64,000 bases of DNA, taken from Ruegeria sp. R13_0 (lineage in GTDB: Bacteria > Pseudomonadota > Alphaproteobacteria > Rhodobacterales > Rhodobacteraceae). The notes under the pieces were generated by a model. That model was not told the origin of the DNA, made no database searches, and was given only the letters and a program-made list of their open reading frames with translations. The position numbers and the translations under genes are program-made. Location: NCBI RefSeq assembly GCF_017743995.1, contig NZ_JAGHRB010000005.1:216359-280358 (forward strand), in the 5' to 3' direction. Positions 47,891 to 56,924 of the stretch are shown here, piece after piece (position 1 is the stretch's first letter; each line of letters starts with the position of its first letter).

Positions 47891-48889
47891 TTACGGTCGG
47901 GGGCGCAGCGTGCCTCTCTCGATCACCCGGCAGGGGAAGATACGGGCCTCAGGGTATCTCTGAGGCTCTTTCAACATCTCCTCGATCAGATCCACCGAGG
48001 CGTTGATGATTTGCTTGATCGGCTGGTGAATCGTGGTTAGGTCGATGCTTTCCCAACGGGCCATTTCCATATCGTTCAGGCCGATAATGCCGATGTCGCG
48101 CCCCGGCGTCAGCTTATGATCCTTGAGGGCTGACAGCGCGCCAATCGACAGGATGTCATCGCCGCAGAAATACCCCTCGGCCGGGGTGTCGCCCAGCAGC
48201 CGCAGCATCTCGGCCCTGCCAGCATCGAATGAGTAGTTCTGCGCGAAGGAATAGGAGACCTTGAGGTTCGCATGTTGCGCGGTTTCCTCGATGAACCCGC
48301 GATATCGGTCCATGGCCGAGGTCGCATCCTTCGGCCCCCCAAGATATCCGACGTGTGTGTACCTCCGTGCCACCAGCTCTCGCGCGGCCATACGCCCGCA
48401 TTCCACGTTGTCGATGCCAACCACATGCACCTCGGGCGAGGTGGCCGAGCGGCCAAAGGTATGCACCACAGGAACCCCCGCATCATGGAACGCCTTGGCA
48501 AAGCTCGGCGGCAAGGTCGATGAAGCGACGATGGCCGCATCGACCGAGTATTGCCGCAACATCCGGACGGAATTGGCGGGCTCGGTCTCATCGGTCAGGT
48601 TCACGATCAAAGGACGCAGCCCGCGTTCCTGCAGGGCGCGTGTGAATTGATCGAAAACCTCAAGAAAGATCGGGTTGTGGAAGTTGTTCGAGATCAGCCC
48701 GATCAGCTTGGTCCGCCCCGTTGTCAGCGACGAGGCCAGCGCATTGGGGCTATACCCCAGCTCTTTCGCGGCTTTTTCCACTTTGCTACGGGTCTTGGCT
48801 GAAACCGAGGCCCCTTCGGTAAAGGTACGCGAAACGGCTGATCGCGACACACCCGCCAGCGCGGCGACATCCTTGAGGGTGACGCTCAT
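47891..48889 (-). CDS. LacI-family transcriptional regulator of the inositol locus
   Basis: 332 aa. The N-terminal DNA-binding helices are VTLKDVAALAGVSRSAVSRT with the hinge SPNALASSLTTGRT, followed by a periplasmic-binding-like effector domain. An identical 16-bp palindrome lies before this gene, before iolG and between the divergent operons, so it is probably the repressor of all, including itself. The inducer may be an inositol pathway intermediate; this is inferred. Confidence 0.92.
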   Translation of the reverse strand: MSVTLKDVAALAGVSRSAVSRTFTEGASVSAKTRSKVEKAAKELGYSPNALASSLTTGRTKLIGLISNNFHNPIFLEVFDQFTRALQERGLRPLIVNLTDETEPANSVRMLRQYSVDAAIVASSTLPPSFAKAFHDAGVPVVHTFGRSATSPEVHVVGIDNVECGRMAARELVARRYTHVGYLGGPKDATSAMDRYRGFIEETAQHANLKVSYSFAQNYSFDAGRAEMLRLLGDTPAEGYFCGDDILSIGALSALKDHKLTPGRDIGIIGLNDMEMARWESIDLTTIHQPIKQIINASVDLIEEMLKEPQRYPEARIFPCRVIERGTLRPRP

Positions 48890-48970
48890 GTCTGATGCCT
48901 TGCAGGCGATTGGGCGGATTTGGCGCTGGGCAGTGTCATGGTGCCAGCATTATGCACCAAGCCAGCAGTG

Positions 48971-48986
48971 TTGCAACCGGTTGCAA
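48971..48986. promoter_or_regulatory. LacI-type operator upstream of its regulator gene
   Basis: TTGCAACC-GGTTGCAA lies 82 bases before the lacI-type gene, which suggests autoregulation. Confidence 0.78.
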
Positions 48987-49035
48987 CCTAGACACAGGAA
49001 TGCTGTGGTAGGTCGCGTGTCGTGAAAAGGAAGGA

Positions 49036-49111
<76 letters not shown>

Positions 49112-49229
49112 GTGACGGTGCATGTAGCCAAGCCTGAGGGCGGGTGCAAGAGGGTTTGCGCGAATTTCTTACCTTTCTTCGGGTGACGCGTCAGCGAGGG
49201 CTGCCTGTACCACCAAAGGCATCACTGCG

Positions 49230-49325
49230 CACCCGATTGAAGGCAAAGACGGAAAGGCGCTTGCGCGGGGCCTGTTGCCTCCGATATCTCCGGTAGGGAC
49301 CGAAACCCCTCAGGCCGGAGAGGAT
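49230..49325 (+). promoter_or_regulatory. Structured modA leader, possible molybdenum-cofactor riboswitch
   Basis: Two nested hairpins are visible. AGGCAA near 49242 can pair with TTGCCT near 49275-49280, with an inner AGGC/GCCT. Just before the gene, TCTCCGG (49287-49293) pairs with CCGGAGA (49315-49321), and that arm contains the Shine-Dalgarno sequence GGAGAGG. A GCCTCCGATATCT stretch resembles the 3' part I recall of the Moco RNA motif (Rfam RF01055). The match is from memory and was not computed. Confidence 0.4.
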
Positions 49326-50105
49326 ATGGCCCGACACTCCCCTCGCCGTTTTCTTGTGGCCGCGCTGGTGCTTGGCGCGTGTTTTCTGGCACCGCTTCGG
49401 GCCGGGGCAGATGGGGTTTTGGTGTTTGCGGCGGCCAGTCTGAAGACTGCTTTGGATGAGGTTTCGACCGCGTATCAGCGCGAAACCGGCAACGATGTCA
49501 CGATTTCATATGCCGCGTCCTCGGTTCTTGCGCGTCAGTTGCAGCAAGGCGCTCCGGCTGATCTGTTCATGTCCGCGAATGAGGATTGGATGGATGTGTT
49601 GCAGCAGGATGGTGTGATCAAACCCGAAACCCGAGTCGCCCTACTGGGCAATAGGTTGGTTCTGATCGGAGCGGCGGCGCAGACGCCTATTGGCGAGGTC
49701 TCGGCGACTTATGATTTGGCCGAACAGCTTGAGGGCGGCTTTCTTGCCATGGCTTTGGTTGATGCCGTCCCCGCAGGGATCTACGGCAAGGCCGCGTTGC
49801 AGAACCTTGGCCTGTGGGGCGCAGTGCAGCATCAGATTGCCCAAACGGACAATGTGCGTGCTGCACTGGCGTTGGTCGCGACCGGGGCGGCACCGATGGG
49901 TATTGTCTACCGGACGGACGCTCAGGCTGACGCGCGGGTTGGTATTGTCGGCAGATTCCCAGAGGACAGCCACCCGCCCATCATTTACCCGGTCGCCGAG
50001 ACGTCCTTTGCCAAGCCAGAGGCGCAGGATTTTCTGACCTTTCTCCAAAGCGAATTCGCGTCGGATGTGTTCGAGGGGCAGGGGTTCTCTCTGCCTGAAC
50101 GGTGA
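49326..50105 (+). CDS. modA: Molybdate ABC transporter substrate-binding protein
   Basis: 259 aa with a signal peptide (RFLVAALVLGACFLAPLRAGA). The mature start DGVLVFAAASLKTALDE and the SANEDWMD segment are typical of ModA, which captures molybdate in the periplasm. The stop overlaps the modB GTG by 4 bases. GGAGAGG before ATG 49326 lies in a hairpin, so translation may be controlled. Confidence 0.93.
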   Translation: MARHSPRRFLVAALVLGACFLAPLRAGADGVLVFAAASLKTALDEVSTAYQRETGNDVTISYAASSVLARQLQQGAPADLFMSANEDWMDVLQQDGVIKPETRVALLGNRLVLIGAAAQTPIGEVSATYDLAEQLEGGFLAMALVDAVPAGIYGKAALQNLGLWGAVQHQIAQTDNVRAALALVATGAAPMGIVYRTDAQADARVGIVGRFPEDSHPPIIYPVAETSFAKPEAQDFLTFLQSEFASDVFEGQGFSLPER

Positions 50106-50803
50106 GCCTTATGGATTGGTTGGGCCCTGCCGAGATTGAGGCGCTGAAACTGTCCCTGCGGGTGTCGTTCTGGGCAACGCTGGCGACTTTGCCCTTTGGG
50201 ATATTCGTGGCTTATGCTTTGGCGCGCTGGCGCTTTCCGGGACGGCAGGTGTTGAATGGTCTGGTGCATTTGCCCCTGATCCTGCCGCCCGTGGTCACCG
50301 GCTACCTGCTGCTGCTGACTTTCGGCATTCAGGGTCCTATCGGGCGCATATTGGCCGAGTTCGGGATCGTTGTTGCTTTCCGGTGGACGGGCGCTGCGAT
50401 GGCGGCTGGGATCATGGCGTTCCCTTTGATGGTGCGGGCCATCCGTCTGTCGATTGAGGCCGTTGACCCTCGGCTTGAACAGGCGGGGGCTACGCTGGGG
50501 GCCTCGCGCCCTTGGGTGTTTGCGACGGTGACGTTGCCGATGATCCTGCCGGGGGTCATCGCGGGGGCGATTCTGGCCTTTGCCAAGGCGATGGGCGAGT
50601 TTGGGGCCACGATCACCTTTGTGTCGAACATTCCGGGCCAGACTCAAACACTGCCATCCGCCGTCTACGCCTTCCTGCAGGTGCCGGGGGGTGAGGCAGC
50701 GGCGACCCGGTTGGTCGTCATCTCGATCATCATCGCGATGGGGGCCTTGCTACTGTCAGAATATGTCGGGCGCCGTGCGGCGGCGCGGGTGGCCGGATCA
50801 TGA
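50102..50803 (+). CDS. modB: Molybdate ABC transporter permease
   Basis: 233 aa with about five transmembrane helices. The EAA loop is EQAGATLGASRPWVFATVTL-type, which contacts ModC. The first codon is GTG at 50102; ATG 50111 is the alternative. It overlaps both modA and modC. Confidence 0.93.
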   Translation: MSLMDWLGPAEIEALKLSLRVSFWATLATLPFGIFVAYALARWRFPGRQVLNGLVHLPLILPPVVTGYLLLLTFGIQGPIGRILAEFGIVVAFRWTGAAMAAGIMAFPLMVRAIRLSIEAVDPRLEQAGATLGASRPWVFATVTLPMILPGVIAGAILAFAKAMGEFGATITFVSNIPGQTQTLPSAVYAFLQVPGGEAAATRLVVISIIIAMGALLLSEYVGRRAAARVAGS

Positions 50804-51900
50804 GCTTGTCTGTTAGCCTGCGCCACAGCCTTGCTGGGCTGGATCTGGACCTCAGCTTTGAGGCTCCGCCGGGTGTGACGGTTCTGTTCGGGCGCTCAGG
50901 GTCGGGCAAGACAACGGTGGTAAACGCCGTGGCGGGTCTGTTGCGACCCGAGGCCGGGCGCGTCGCCGTGGATGATTGGGTCCTTTTCGACACGGACACC
51001 AAGCTTTGGCTGCCGCCGCATAAACGCAGGCTCGGCTATATCTTTCAGGAAGGACGTCTGTTCCCTCACCTGACCGTGCGACAGAACCTGTCTTTCGGGC
51101 GCTGGTTTGCACCGCGGCCTGCAAAGCGTGAGGACCCGGACAAGGTGATCGAAATGCTGGGCATCGGTCATCTGCTCGACCGCCGCCCGGCTGGTTTGTC
51201 CGGGGGGGAGAAGCAGCGGGTCGCGATCGGGCGCGCCTTGCTGGCCAGCCCACGCCTAATTCTGGCTGACGAACCTCTGGCTGCGTTGGATGAAGGCCGC
51301 AAGGCCGAGATCCTGCCTTACTTTGAGCGCCTTCGGGATGAGGTCTCGGTTCCAATTCTCTATGTCACCCATTCCGCAGCCGAGGTCGCGCGGTTGGCAA
51401 CTTCGGTTGTTGCACTGCAGGATGGCAAGGTGGGGCGCCATGGTCCGGCCTCTGAAGTGCTGGCCGATCCGTCCGTTACACCTGCGGGCGTGCGCGCGGT
51501 TGGCGCGGTGCTGCAAGTGCGTGTTCGGGCCCATCATGAGGACGGTTTGACCGAGTTGGACGCGGGTGGAGAATCTCTGTTTCTGCCGCGTATCTCGCAT
51601 CAGATCGGTGCAGAGCTTCGCATTCGTATCCCCGCGCAAGAGGTGATCCTGTCCAACCAGCCTCCGGCGGGGCTGTCGGCCCTGAACGTTCTGGCGGGCA
51701 CGGTCGATACGATCCGCGCCGGGGACGGGCCGGGTGCGATCATCTCGATGAATACGTCGGCAGGTATCGTGCTCGCGCGGATCACCCGCCGTTCTGTCGC
51801 GGGGCTTGGTTTGCAACCAGGCGCGCGATGCTATGCCGTGATCAAGACAGTTGCGCTGGCGCCGCAGGATGTGGGCGGGAGGATCGGCCCGACGGCTTAG
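50800..51900 (+). CDS. modC: Molybdate ABC transporter ATP-binding protein
   Basis: 366 aa. Walker A is GRSGSGKTT, the signature is LSGGEKQRVAIGRA, and Walker B is LILADEPLAALD. The C-terminal part (from about residue 290) has the TOBE/Mop pattern that binds oxyanion. The stop lies 3 bases from the convergent Hint gene. Confidence 0.93.
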   Translation: MSLSVSLRHSLAGLDLDLSFEAPPGVTVLFGRSGSGKTTVVNAVAGLLRPEAGRVAVDDWVLFDTDTKLWLPPHKRRLGYIFQEGRLFPHLTVRQNLSFGRWFAPRPAKREDPDKVIEMLGIGHLLDRRPAGLSGGEKQRVAIGRALLASPRLILADEPLAALDEGRKAEILPYFERLRDEVSVPILYVTHSAAEVARLATSVVALQDGKVGRHGPASEVLADPSVTPAGVRAVGAVLQVRVRAHHEDGLTELDAGGESLFLPRISHQIGAELRIRIPAQEVILSNQPPAGLSALNVLAGTVDTIRAGDGPGAIISMNTSAGIVLARITRRSVAGLGLQPGARCYAVIKTVALAPQDVGGRIGPTA

Positions 51901-51902
51901 AG

Positions 51903-52796
51903 TCAGGCCAAGGCGCGGGCTTCATGTTCGCGCAGGATCATGCGAGCAGCGCGTCCGAAGCCTATGCTGTTATCCGGGGTGCGGTCTGGGAAGATCGAGG
52001 CCAACTCCTGCAGCCCTTCTGAGGACAGGGAATGTAGCGCCTCGTCGCCTAGAAACAGGCTTTCCGCCAATGCGCCTTCGGCGGTCAAAATCTCATGCTG
52101 ATCCAGCAGGATATGCAGGTATTCGACCGGCTGGTCTGAGGTGTCGACGGAGATACCCGGCCATGAACACAGGTGTTTTGCGGCGACCAGAACCTCGGCG
52201 GCGCCAAACAGCAGCTCGACTTTCGGCCCCTGAATTAGAACGCGATGTTGCTGCGACACCAGAAGATCGCGCGAGGGTATGTCGGGCCCAAGGCTGCCGC
52301 GCAGGATACGCACGGGCCGCAGATCAGGGTCACGACGCAATCGCTCGGGTGGGATCGGGCTGGCCTCGATCCACCGAATAGGCTGCAGCCCGTGATCTTT
52401 GGTCTGGACCAGATCGCCGACTGTCAGGGCCTCGACGAGCTCTGGTCCGGTTTCGGTTTCGATCAGCGTTCCGGCGGTGAAGCAGACGCCCTGAATGGAA
52501 ATGGTGATGGTCGCCTGACCAACGAAAATCCCATCGGACCCCTGAATGACGAACGTGTCGGTCGCAATCTGGTTGAAGTCGAGGCTGTCAAAAAAGGTGG
52601 GATCGACCGTATAGGTCCATTCGCCGGTATCCGCGTCTATCGTAGCTGTCCCATTGGCCGGAGGGGTCGCGATTTCCCAATTGTCGACATCAAACGTTCC
52701 CGGGGTGGTGCCAAGAATGACCTGACCGCTGGCCACGTTTGGCGGTGAGCCCGTGACATCCCCTGTCAAATCACCCGTGACCGGAACTGAGACCAT
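51903..52796 (-). CDS. Hint-domain protein with VCBS-like N-terminus, second copy
   Basis: 297 aa. The N-terminal ~100 residues look like one VCBS/cadherin-like repeat (TFDVDNWEIATPPANGTATI, then GEWTYTVDP). The Hint domain starts at VCFTAGTLIET and includes LVSQQHRVLI. It starts 1 base after the acyltransferase stop, so the two genes form a tight operon. Secretion by a type I system is plausible but no transporter is present here. Confidence 0.82.
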   Translation of the reverse strand: MVSVPVTGDLTGDVTGSPPNVASGQVILGTTPGTFDVDNWEIATPPANGTATIDADTGEWTYTVDPTFFDSLDFNQIATDTFVIQGSDGIFVGQATITISIQGVCFTAGTLIETETGPELVEALTVGDLVQTKDHGLQPIRWIEASPIPPERLRRDPDLRPVRILRGSLGPDIPSRDLLVSQQHRVLIQGPKVELLFGAAEVLVAAKHLCSWPGISVDTSDQPVEYLHILLDQHEILTAEGALAESLFLGDEALHSLSSEGLQELASIFPDRTPDNSIGFGRAARMILREHEARALA

Positions 52797-52797
52797 G

Positions 52798-53310
52798 CTA
52801 GCCCTCGCCCTGTTCCAGCAGGCGTTTGAAATCCTTCTTACGATAGAGCTTCATATGGACCTCGCCCGCGGTATCCCGGGTCCATTCTACGATCCGGTTC
52901 TGGCCCATGTCACCAACCAGACGATTCGTTCGGACGCGAGGGTGTGGTATTTCTGCCTTGAGAATGTTGACAATTTCTTTGGTCTGTCCGAACGGCGCAA
53001 CCAGATCGACGATCCAGAACGAGGACCCGCTAGTGAAATCCGCATCCTTCAAGGGCTTTTCTTGAATGGCGTATCTGTTCTCAGCCTCAAGGCTAAGGCC
53101 CGCAAAGGTTACGAACCCCCGGGGAAAGCCGTTCTGGCGGAAGATGTGATACTGCCCCAGCCGCAACGGCGTTTCAAAGGCATAGAGAACCTGCGCCAAA
53201 CTGCGTTTCTGATGCGTTGGGGTGAGGCCCGCCAAATAGAACATCGCTCCGAAATCAGCGTATTTCTCGGGCGGGAGGTCAAACCAGTCTTTTGGAAATG
53301 TTTGGCTCAC
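52798..53310 (-). CDS. HlyC-type toxin-activating lysine acyltransferase
   Basis: About 170 aa from the GTG at 53310, the same length as HlyC. The likely catalytic residues are His33 in LTPTHQKRS, aligned with the HlyC SPLHRNW site, and Asp102 in WIVDLVAPFG, aligned with WFIDWIAPFG. The SGSSFW block is also shared. HlyC-type enzymes transfer fatty acyl groups from ACP to lysines of RTX toxins. No RTX toxin is adjacent; the next gene encodes a Hint protein. The longer frame (TTG at 53442) has no clear start. Confidence 0.82.
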   Translation of the reverse strand: MSQTFPKDWFDLPPEKYADFGAMFYLAGLTPTHQKRSLAQVLYAFETPLRLGQYHIFRQNGFPRGFVTFAGLSLEAENRYAIQEKPLKDADFTSGSSFWIVDLVAPFGQTKEIVNILKAEIPHPRVRTNRLVGDMGQNRIVEWTRDTAGEVHMKLYRKKDFKRLLEQGEG

Positions 53311-53470
53311 GGTGACACCAGAACTGCGATGAATACCATGATGATATGCGCCGACGTGTCGGTTGCATATAAATATTTTGATGTGTTTGCAGCCAGTTGC
53401 CGTGCCCCCTCTCGACCCAACCCCCAATTGTGTTACTCTCAATGAGCAGAGTTTATTTCAGGATGTTCAG

Positions 53471-53881
53471 ATGATGCGTGTTGCCAAACTCATAGCGGTC
53501 TCAGCTTTTGTTTTAGCACCCCAGCTTGCGCAGGCTGTCGGCTTCGGTGTCCGGATAGGACCGCAAAACCGGACCGAGATCACGCCCCTGGAGGGCGGCA
53601 TCTATGAGGTAAAGGCCATCGGATCATCGGCGCCGGTAAACTATTGGTGCGGGATCGGCGATTTCGCGATCCGAACGCTTGGGGTGCCGGGCCCGACGCG
53701 GATCTATATCTATCGTGCCTACGAGCCGGGCGCACGCACGGTGCAGTTTTCCCTTACGCCACCGCCGGGCGCAAATACCGATCCGGGCTATTCAATATCC
53801 GTCAAAAAAGTAGGAATGAACATGTCTGCTACTAAGGCTCAGAACTACTGCTATGACAACTTCCTGGATCTAGCGTTCTGA
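53471..53881 (+). CDS. Exported small protein of unknown function
   Basis: 136 aa with a signal peptide (LIAVSAFVLAPQLAQA-VG). The mature part contains two cysteines (NYWCGIGDF and AQNYCYDNF) that can pair in a disulfide. I do not recognise the family. Several roseobacters carry small exported proteins of this kind. It is divergent from the acyltransferase gene and convergent with hemF. Confidence 0.65.
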   Translation: MMRVAKLIAVSAFVLAPQLAQAVGFGVRIGPQNRTEITPLEGGIYEVKAIGSSAPVNYWCGIGDFAIRTLGVPGPTRIYIYRAYEPGARTVQFSLTPPPGANTDPGYSISVKKVGMNMSATKAQNYCYDNFLDLAF

Positions 53882-53884
53882 CCC

Positions 53885-54769
53885 TCAGACCCATTTCGCC
53901 ATCGGCGGCAGGCTCATCAGCACTGCGTCCGGATCGTGGCCTGTCTCAAGCCCGAACTTGGTGCCGCGGTCATAGACAAGATTGTACTCGGCATAGAGGC
54001 CCCGATGCACCAGCTGGGTGTCTTTGTCCGCGTCTGAAAAGCTCTGAACCCGGCGTTTTTCAACCAGCGGCAGGAAAGCGGGCAGGAAGGCTTTACCGAT
54101 ATCCTGCGTCAGGGCGAAATCCGCCTGCCAGTCATTGGTGCAGTAGTCATCCATGAAGATACCCCCAACGCCGCGCGCGCGTTTGCGGTGGGGGATGTAG
54201 AAATACTCGTCCGCCCAGTCCTTCAGGCGCGGATAGTGGCTTGGTCCGTGCGGGTCCAGATGTGCCTTCTGGGTGGCGTGGAAATGGGCGGTATCGTCGT
54301 CATATTCGATGCAAGGGTTCAGGTCTGACCCGCCGCCGAACCACCAGGCATGTGGTGTCCAGAACATGCGCGTGTTCATGTGAACAGCGGGGGCATGCGG
54401 GTTTTGCATATGGGCGACCAGAGAAATGCCGGAGGCCCAGAACCGTGGGTCCTCAGTCATGCCGGGAATGCCCTTGCGCGCTGCCATGGCCTGCTGCGCG
54501 CGTTCGCCCAAAGTGCCGTAGACGGTTGAGACATTGACGCCGACCTTCTCGAACACGCGCCCGCCCCGCATCACCGACATCAGCCCGCCGCCCGCGTCCG
54601 AGCCGTCCTCGGACTGTCGTTTGGTTTCTTTAACTTCGAAACGTCCGGGGGTTGCGTCAGCAAACGGGCCGGTGTCGTGGCTGTCCTCCAGCGCCTCAAA
54701 AGCGGCAACGATATCGTCGCGCAATTGGCGGAACCAGGCTGAGGCGGTGGTCTTTTCGGTATCAAACAT
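53885..54769 (-). CDS. hemF: Oxygen-dependent coproporphyrinogen III oxidase
   Basis: About 294 aa. It decarboxylates coproporphyrinogen III in haem synthesis with oxygen. The family signature is clear: MHMQNPHAPAVHMNTRMF-type region, DLNPCIEYDDD and RGVGGIFMDDYC. I chose ATG 54769; a TTG two codons earlier overlaps the SDR stop. It follows the SDR closely and may be co-transcribed with it. Confidence 0.95.
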   Translation of the reverse strand: MFDTEKTTASAWFRQLRDDIVAAFEALEDSHDTGPFADATPGRFEVKETKRQSEDGSDAGGGLMSVMRGGRVFEKVGVNVSTVYGTLGERAQQAMAARKGIPGMTEDPRFWASGISLVAHMQNPHAPAVHMNTRMFWTPHAWWFGGGSDLNPCIEYDDDTAHFHATQKAHLDPHGPSHYPRLKDWADEYFYIPHRKRARGVGGIFMDDYCTNDWQADFALTQDIGKAFLPAFLPLVEKRRVQSFSDADKDTQLVHRGLYAEYNLVYDRGTKFGLETGHDPDAVLMSLPPMAKWV

Positions 54770-54771
54770 GG

Positions 54772-55572
54772 TCAATGCGCCGGGGCTGCAACGGGGTCCA
54801 GCAAGGTGCGGCCGCCGTCAATTGTCAGGATCTGGCCAGTGATGAACCCTGCCGCGTCCGAGGCCAGAAACTGCGCTGTTTCCGTCAGTTCGGTCGGGGC
54901 CGCGATCCGGGCCAGAGGGGTGTGTTTCTCGATATCGTCGCGGAAATCACGGTTTTCTTTCAGCGTTGATTGCAGCGATGCGCTCATCACTGACCCCAGC
55001 GCGATCGAGTTCACGCGGATACGGTTGGGGGCCAAAGCTACGGCCAGTGAGCGGGTCATCTGATCCAATGCTGCGGTTGAGACGGAATAGGCCATCAGGT
55101 CCGGATGGGTGCGCCGCGCTGCGATCGAGGACAGGTTGATGATGGAGCCTGCCGGGTTTTCTTCATCCTCGCCGGATTGTTTGATCATCCGCTTGGCCAC
55201 CAATTGGCTGAGACGCAGGGCGGGCATCAGGTTCTGGTTCAGCAAGGTGCGTACGGAGTCGTCATCAGGGTCCAGCGGATCGGACGGGATCACCTGACGC
55301 GCGCCGTTGATCAGAATGTCGACCTGGTCGAACGCATCCAATGTGGCCGACAGCAGGTTGGCGATGGTCAGTTTTTCACGCAAATCACCAGCGAAATAGC
55401 GGATGTTGCCGTCATCGGCCTGCTCGCCCAATTCCTCGGCCAGCCGTTTTTCATCCATATCCGCAAAGACAACATTGGCCCCGGCATCTGCAAAATGCCG
55501 CCCGATGGCCAACCCAATCCCGTTGGCCCCGCCGGTTACAATCGCTGTCTTGCCAGCTATGGAAAAGGACAT
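54772..55572 (-). CDS. SDR-family protein with altered active site
   Basis: 266 aa short-chain dehydrogenase fold. The nucleotide motif TGGANGIGLAIG is intact and the Ser is in INLSSIAA, but the YxxxK motif reads YSVST, so the catalytic Lys is Thr. The NNAG motif reads NGAR. The C-terminal ITGQILTIDGG is normal. The protein may have lost or changed activity. It lies directly upstream of hemF, 2-3 bases apart. Confidence 0.85.
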   Translation of the reverse strand: MSFSIAGKTAIVTGGANGIGLAIGRHFADAGANVVFADMDEKRLAEELGEQADDGNIRYFAGDLREKLTIANLLSATLDAFDQVDILINGARQVIPSDPLDPDDDSVRTLLNQNLMPALRLSQLVAKRMIKQSGEDEENPAGSIINLSSIAARRTHPDLMAYSVSTAALDQMTRSLAVALAPNRIRVNSIALGSVMSASLQSTLKENRDFRDDIEKHTPLARIAAPTELTETAQFLASDAAGFITGQILTIDGGRTLLDPVAAPAH

Positions 55573-55607
55573 CCGAATCCTCCTGATTTGGGGCAGGTTA
55601 GCCGGGC

Positions 55608-56573
55608 TTAGGCCCGGGGGCGAGAGGCTTGGAACACCTTGAACCGATTGTCGCCGGCTACTTCCTGAACTTGGGCGAAGGATTCGGCCAGTGTTGCCTC
55701 ATAGGGAAGGTGGCGGTTGGCAACCATCCACAGGGTGCCGTTGCGGGTCAGGTTCTTTGCGGCGGACCTGATGAAGCCTTGCCCCAACGCCGGATCGGCG
55801 CTGCGTGAGGTGTGAAAGGGTGGGTTCATGATGACGGTGTCGATCGGCTCGGGCGCGGTCCATGTCACCGCATCCGCCCAGTGAAACTGAGCACGTGTAT
55901 CAGGGACGTTTGCTTGTGCGCATGTCAGCGCGGCGTGATCAGCCTCAACCAGATGCAGGGCTTTGACGCGGTCATTCTGCAGCAGACCCGCCGACAGATA
56001 CCCCCAACCTGCGCCCAGATCAGCCACGCGGGGGCCAATCTTGTCCGGTAAGGACTGCGCGAGAAGGGCCGAGGCCGGGTCGATCCCATCTGCGGAAAAC
56101 ACGCCCGGAGCGGTCACGTAGCCGTCCACGCTTTGGTTCTCGGGCGCTGCCCAATCGGTAAAGGCGTCGGCGTCGGCCTGAAACCAGAAGATCTTGCCAT
56201 GGGCCTTGGAAATAGGGCCTTCGATGGCAACACGCTTGCGGATGTCTTTCAGAATGCTGTCAACACCATTGGTTTTGGCGCCATCAACCACGATTGTCCC
56301 GCTCGCATAACTGCATGCCTGCTGGACAAGCGACCGGGCCAGCGCTTTGGCGCGCGGCAAGAACACAAGCGCGTCGCTGCAAGCGGCGTCAAGCACCGGT
56401 TTGGTGGCAAAGCCCTGACTAGCGAAATGATCGTGGAAAGGTTTGAACGGCTGAATCACCTGAGCCTCGCGCGACAAGGCTGACAGATCCTCTTCGGGGG
56501 TCGGGCCGATCACCACCAGCGGTTGCGACAGGGTCAAACCGCTGTTCAGGGCAAGATCAAGACGAGGGGACAT
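55608..56573 (-). CDS. RsmC/RsmD-like class I SAM methyltransferase
   Basis: 321 aa with a C-terminal SAM-binding domain: VADLGAGWGYLSAGLL (motif I) and the active NPPF motif in DTVIMNPPFHTSR, typical of N6-adenine or N2-guanine base methyltransferases. The N-terminal ~160 residues are the degenerate RsmC-like half. The likely target is a guanine of 16S rRNA, by analogy with RsmC. Confidence 0.85.
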   Translation of the reverse strand: MSPRLDLALNSGLTLSQPLVVIGPTPEEDLSALSREAQVIQPFKPFHDHFASQGFATKPVLDAACSDALVFLPRAKALARSLVQQACSYASGTIVVDGAKTNGVDSILKDIRKRVAIEGPISKAHGKIFWFQADADAFTDWAAPENQSVDGYVTAPGVFSADGIDPASALLAQSLPDKIGPRVADLGAGWGYLSAGLLQNDRVKALHLVEADHAALTCAQANVPDTRAQFHWADAVTWTAPEPIDTVIMNPPFHTSRSADPALGQGFIRSAAKNLTRNGTLWMVANRHLPYEATLAESFAQVQEVAGDNRFKVFQASRPRA

Positions 56574-56600
56574 GATAAATTCCGGGCGGCCCGGCCTGCG

Positions 56601-56924
56601 TTATTCTTCGCGTTCCATCGTGCATTGCAGCGGATGCTGATGCCGACGCGCGAAATCCATCACCTGGCCCACTTTGGTCTCGGCAATCTCGTGGCTGAAG
56701 ACGCCCACTACCGCGACGCCCTTTTTATGCACGGTCAGCATGATCTCGAACGCCTGCGCATGGGTCATACCGAAAAAGCGCTCCAACACGTGAACGACAA
56801 ACTCCATCGGGGTGTAGTCATCGTTCAGCAACAGCACTTTGTACAGAGGAGGGCGCTTGGTTTTGGGTCGCGTCTGCAGCAGGACGGACGAGTCACCGTC
56901 GTCATCCGATTTGTCAGACATCAT
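56601..56924 (-). CDS. clpS: ATP-dependent Clp protease adaptor ClpS
   Basis: About 107 aa. ClpS delivers N-degron substrates to ClpAP. The core motif [20 protein letters not shown] includes the N-degron pocket residues, and [19 protein letters not shown] follows. The exact start is uncertain: ATG at 56924, 56921 or 56942 are all in frame. clpA is not in the window. Confidence 0.93.
   Translation of the reverse strand: MMSDKSDDDGDSSVLLQTRPKTKRPPLYKVLLLNDDYTPMEFVVHVLERFFGMTHAQAFEIMLTVHKKGVAVVGVFSHEIAETKVGQVMDFARRHQHPLQCTMEREE

Noticed and set aside
55596..55620. Palindrome similar to the REP near 8.6 kb
   Set aside because: The stem is imperfect, the GTAG mark is altered, and it overlaps the end of a coding gene, so chance similarity is likely.
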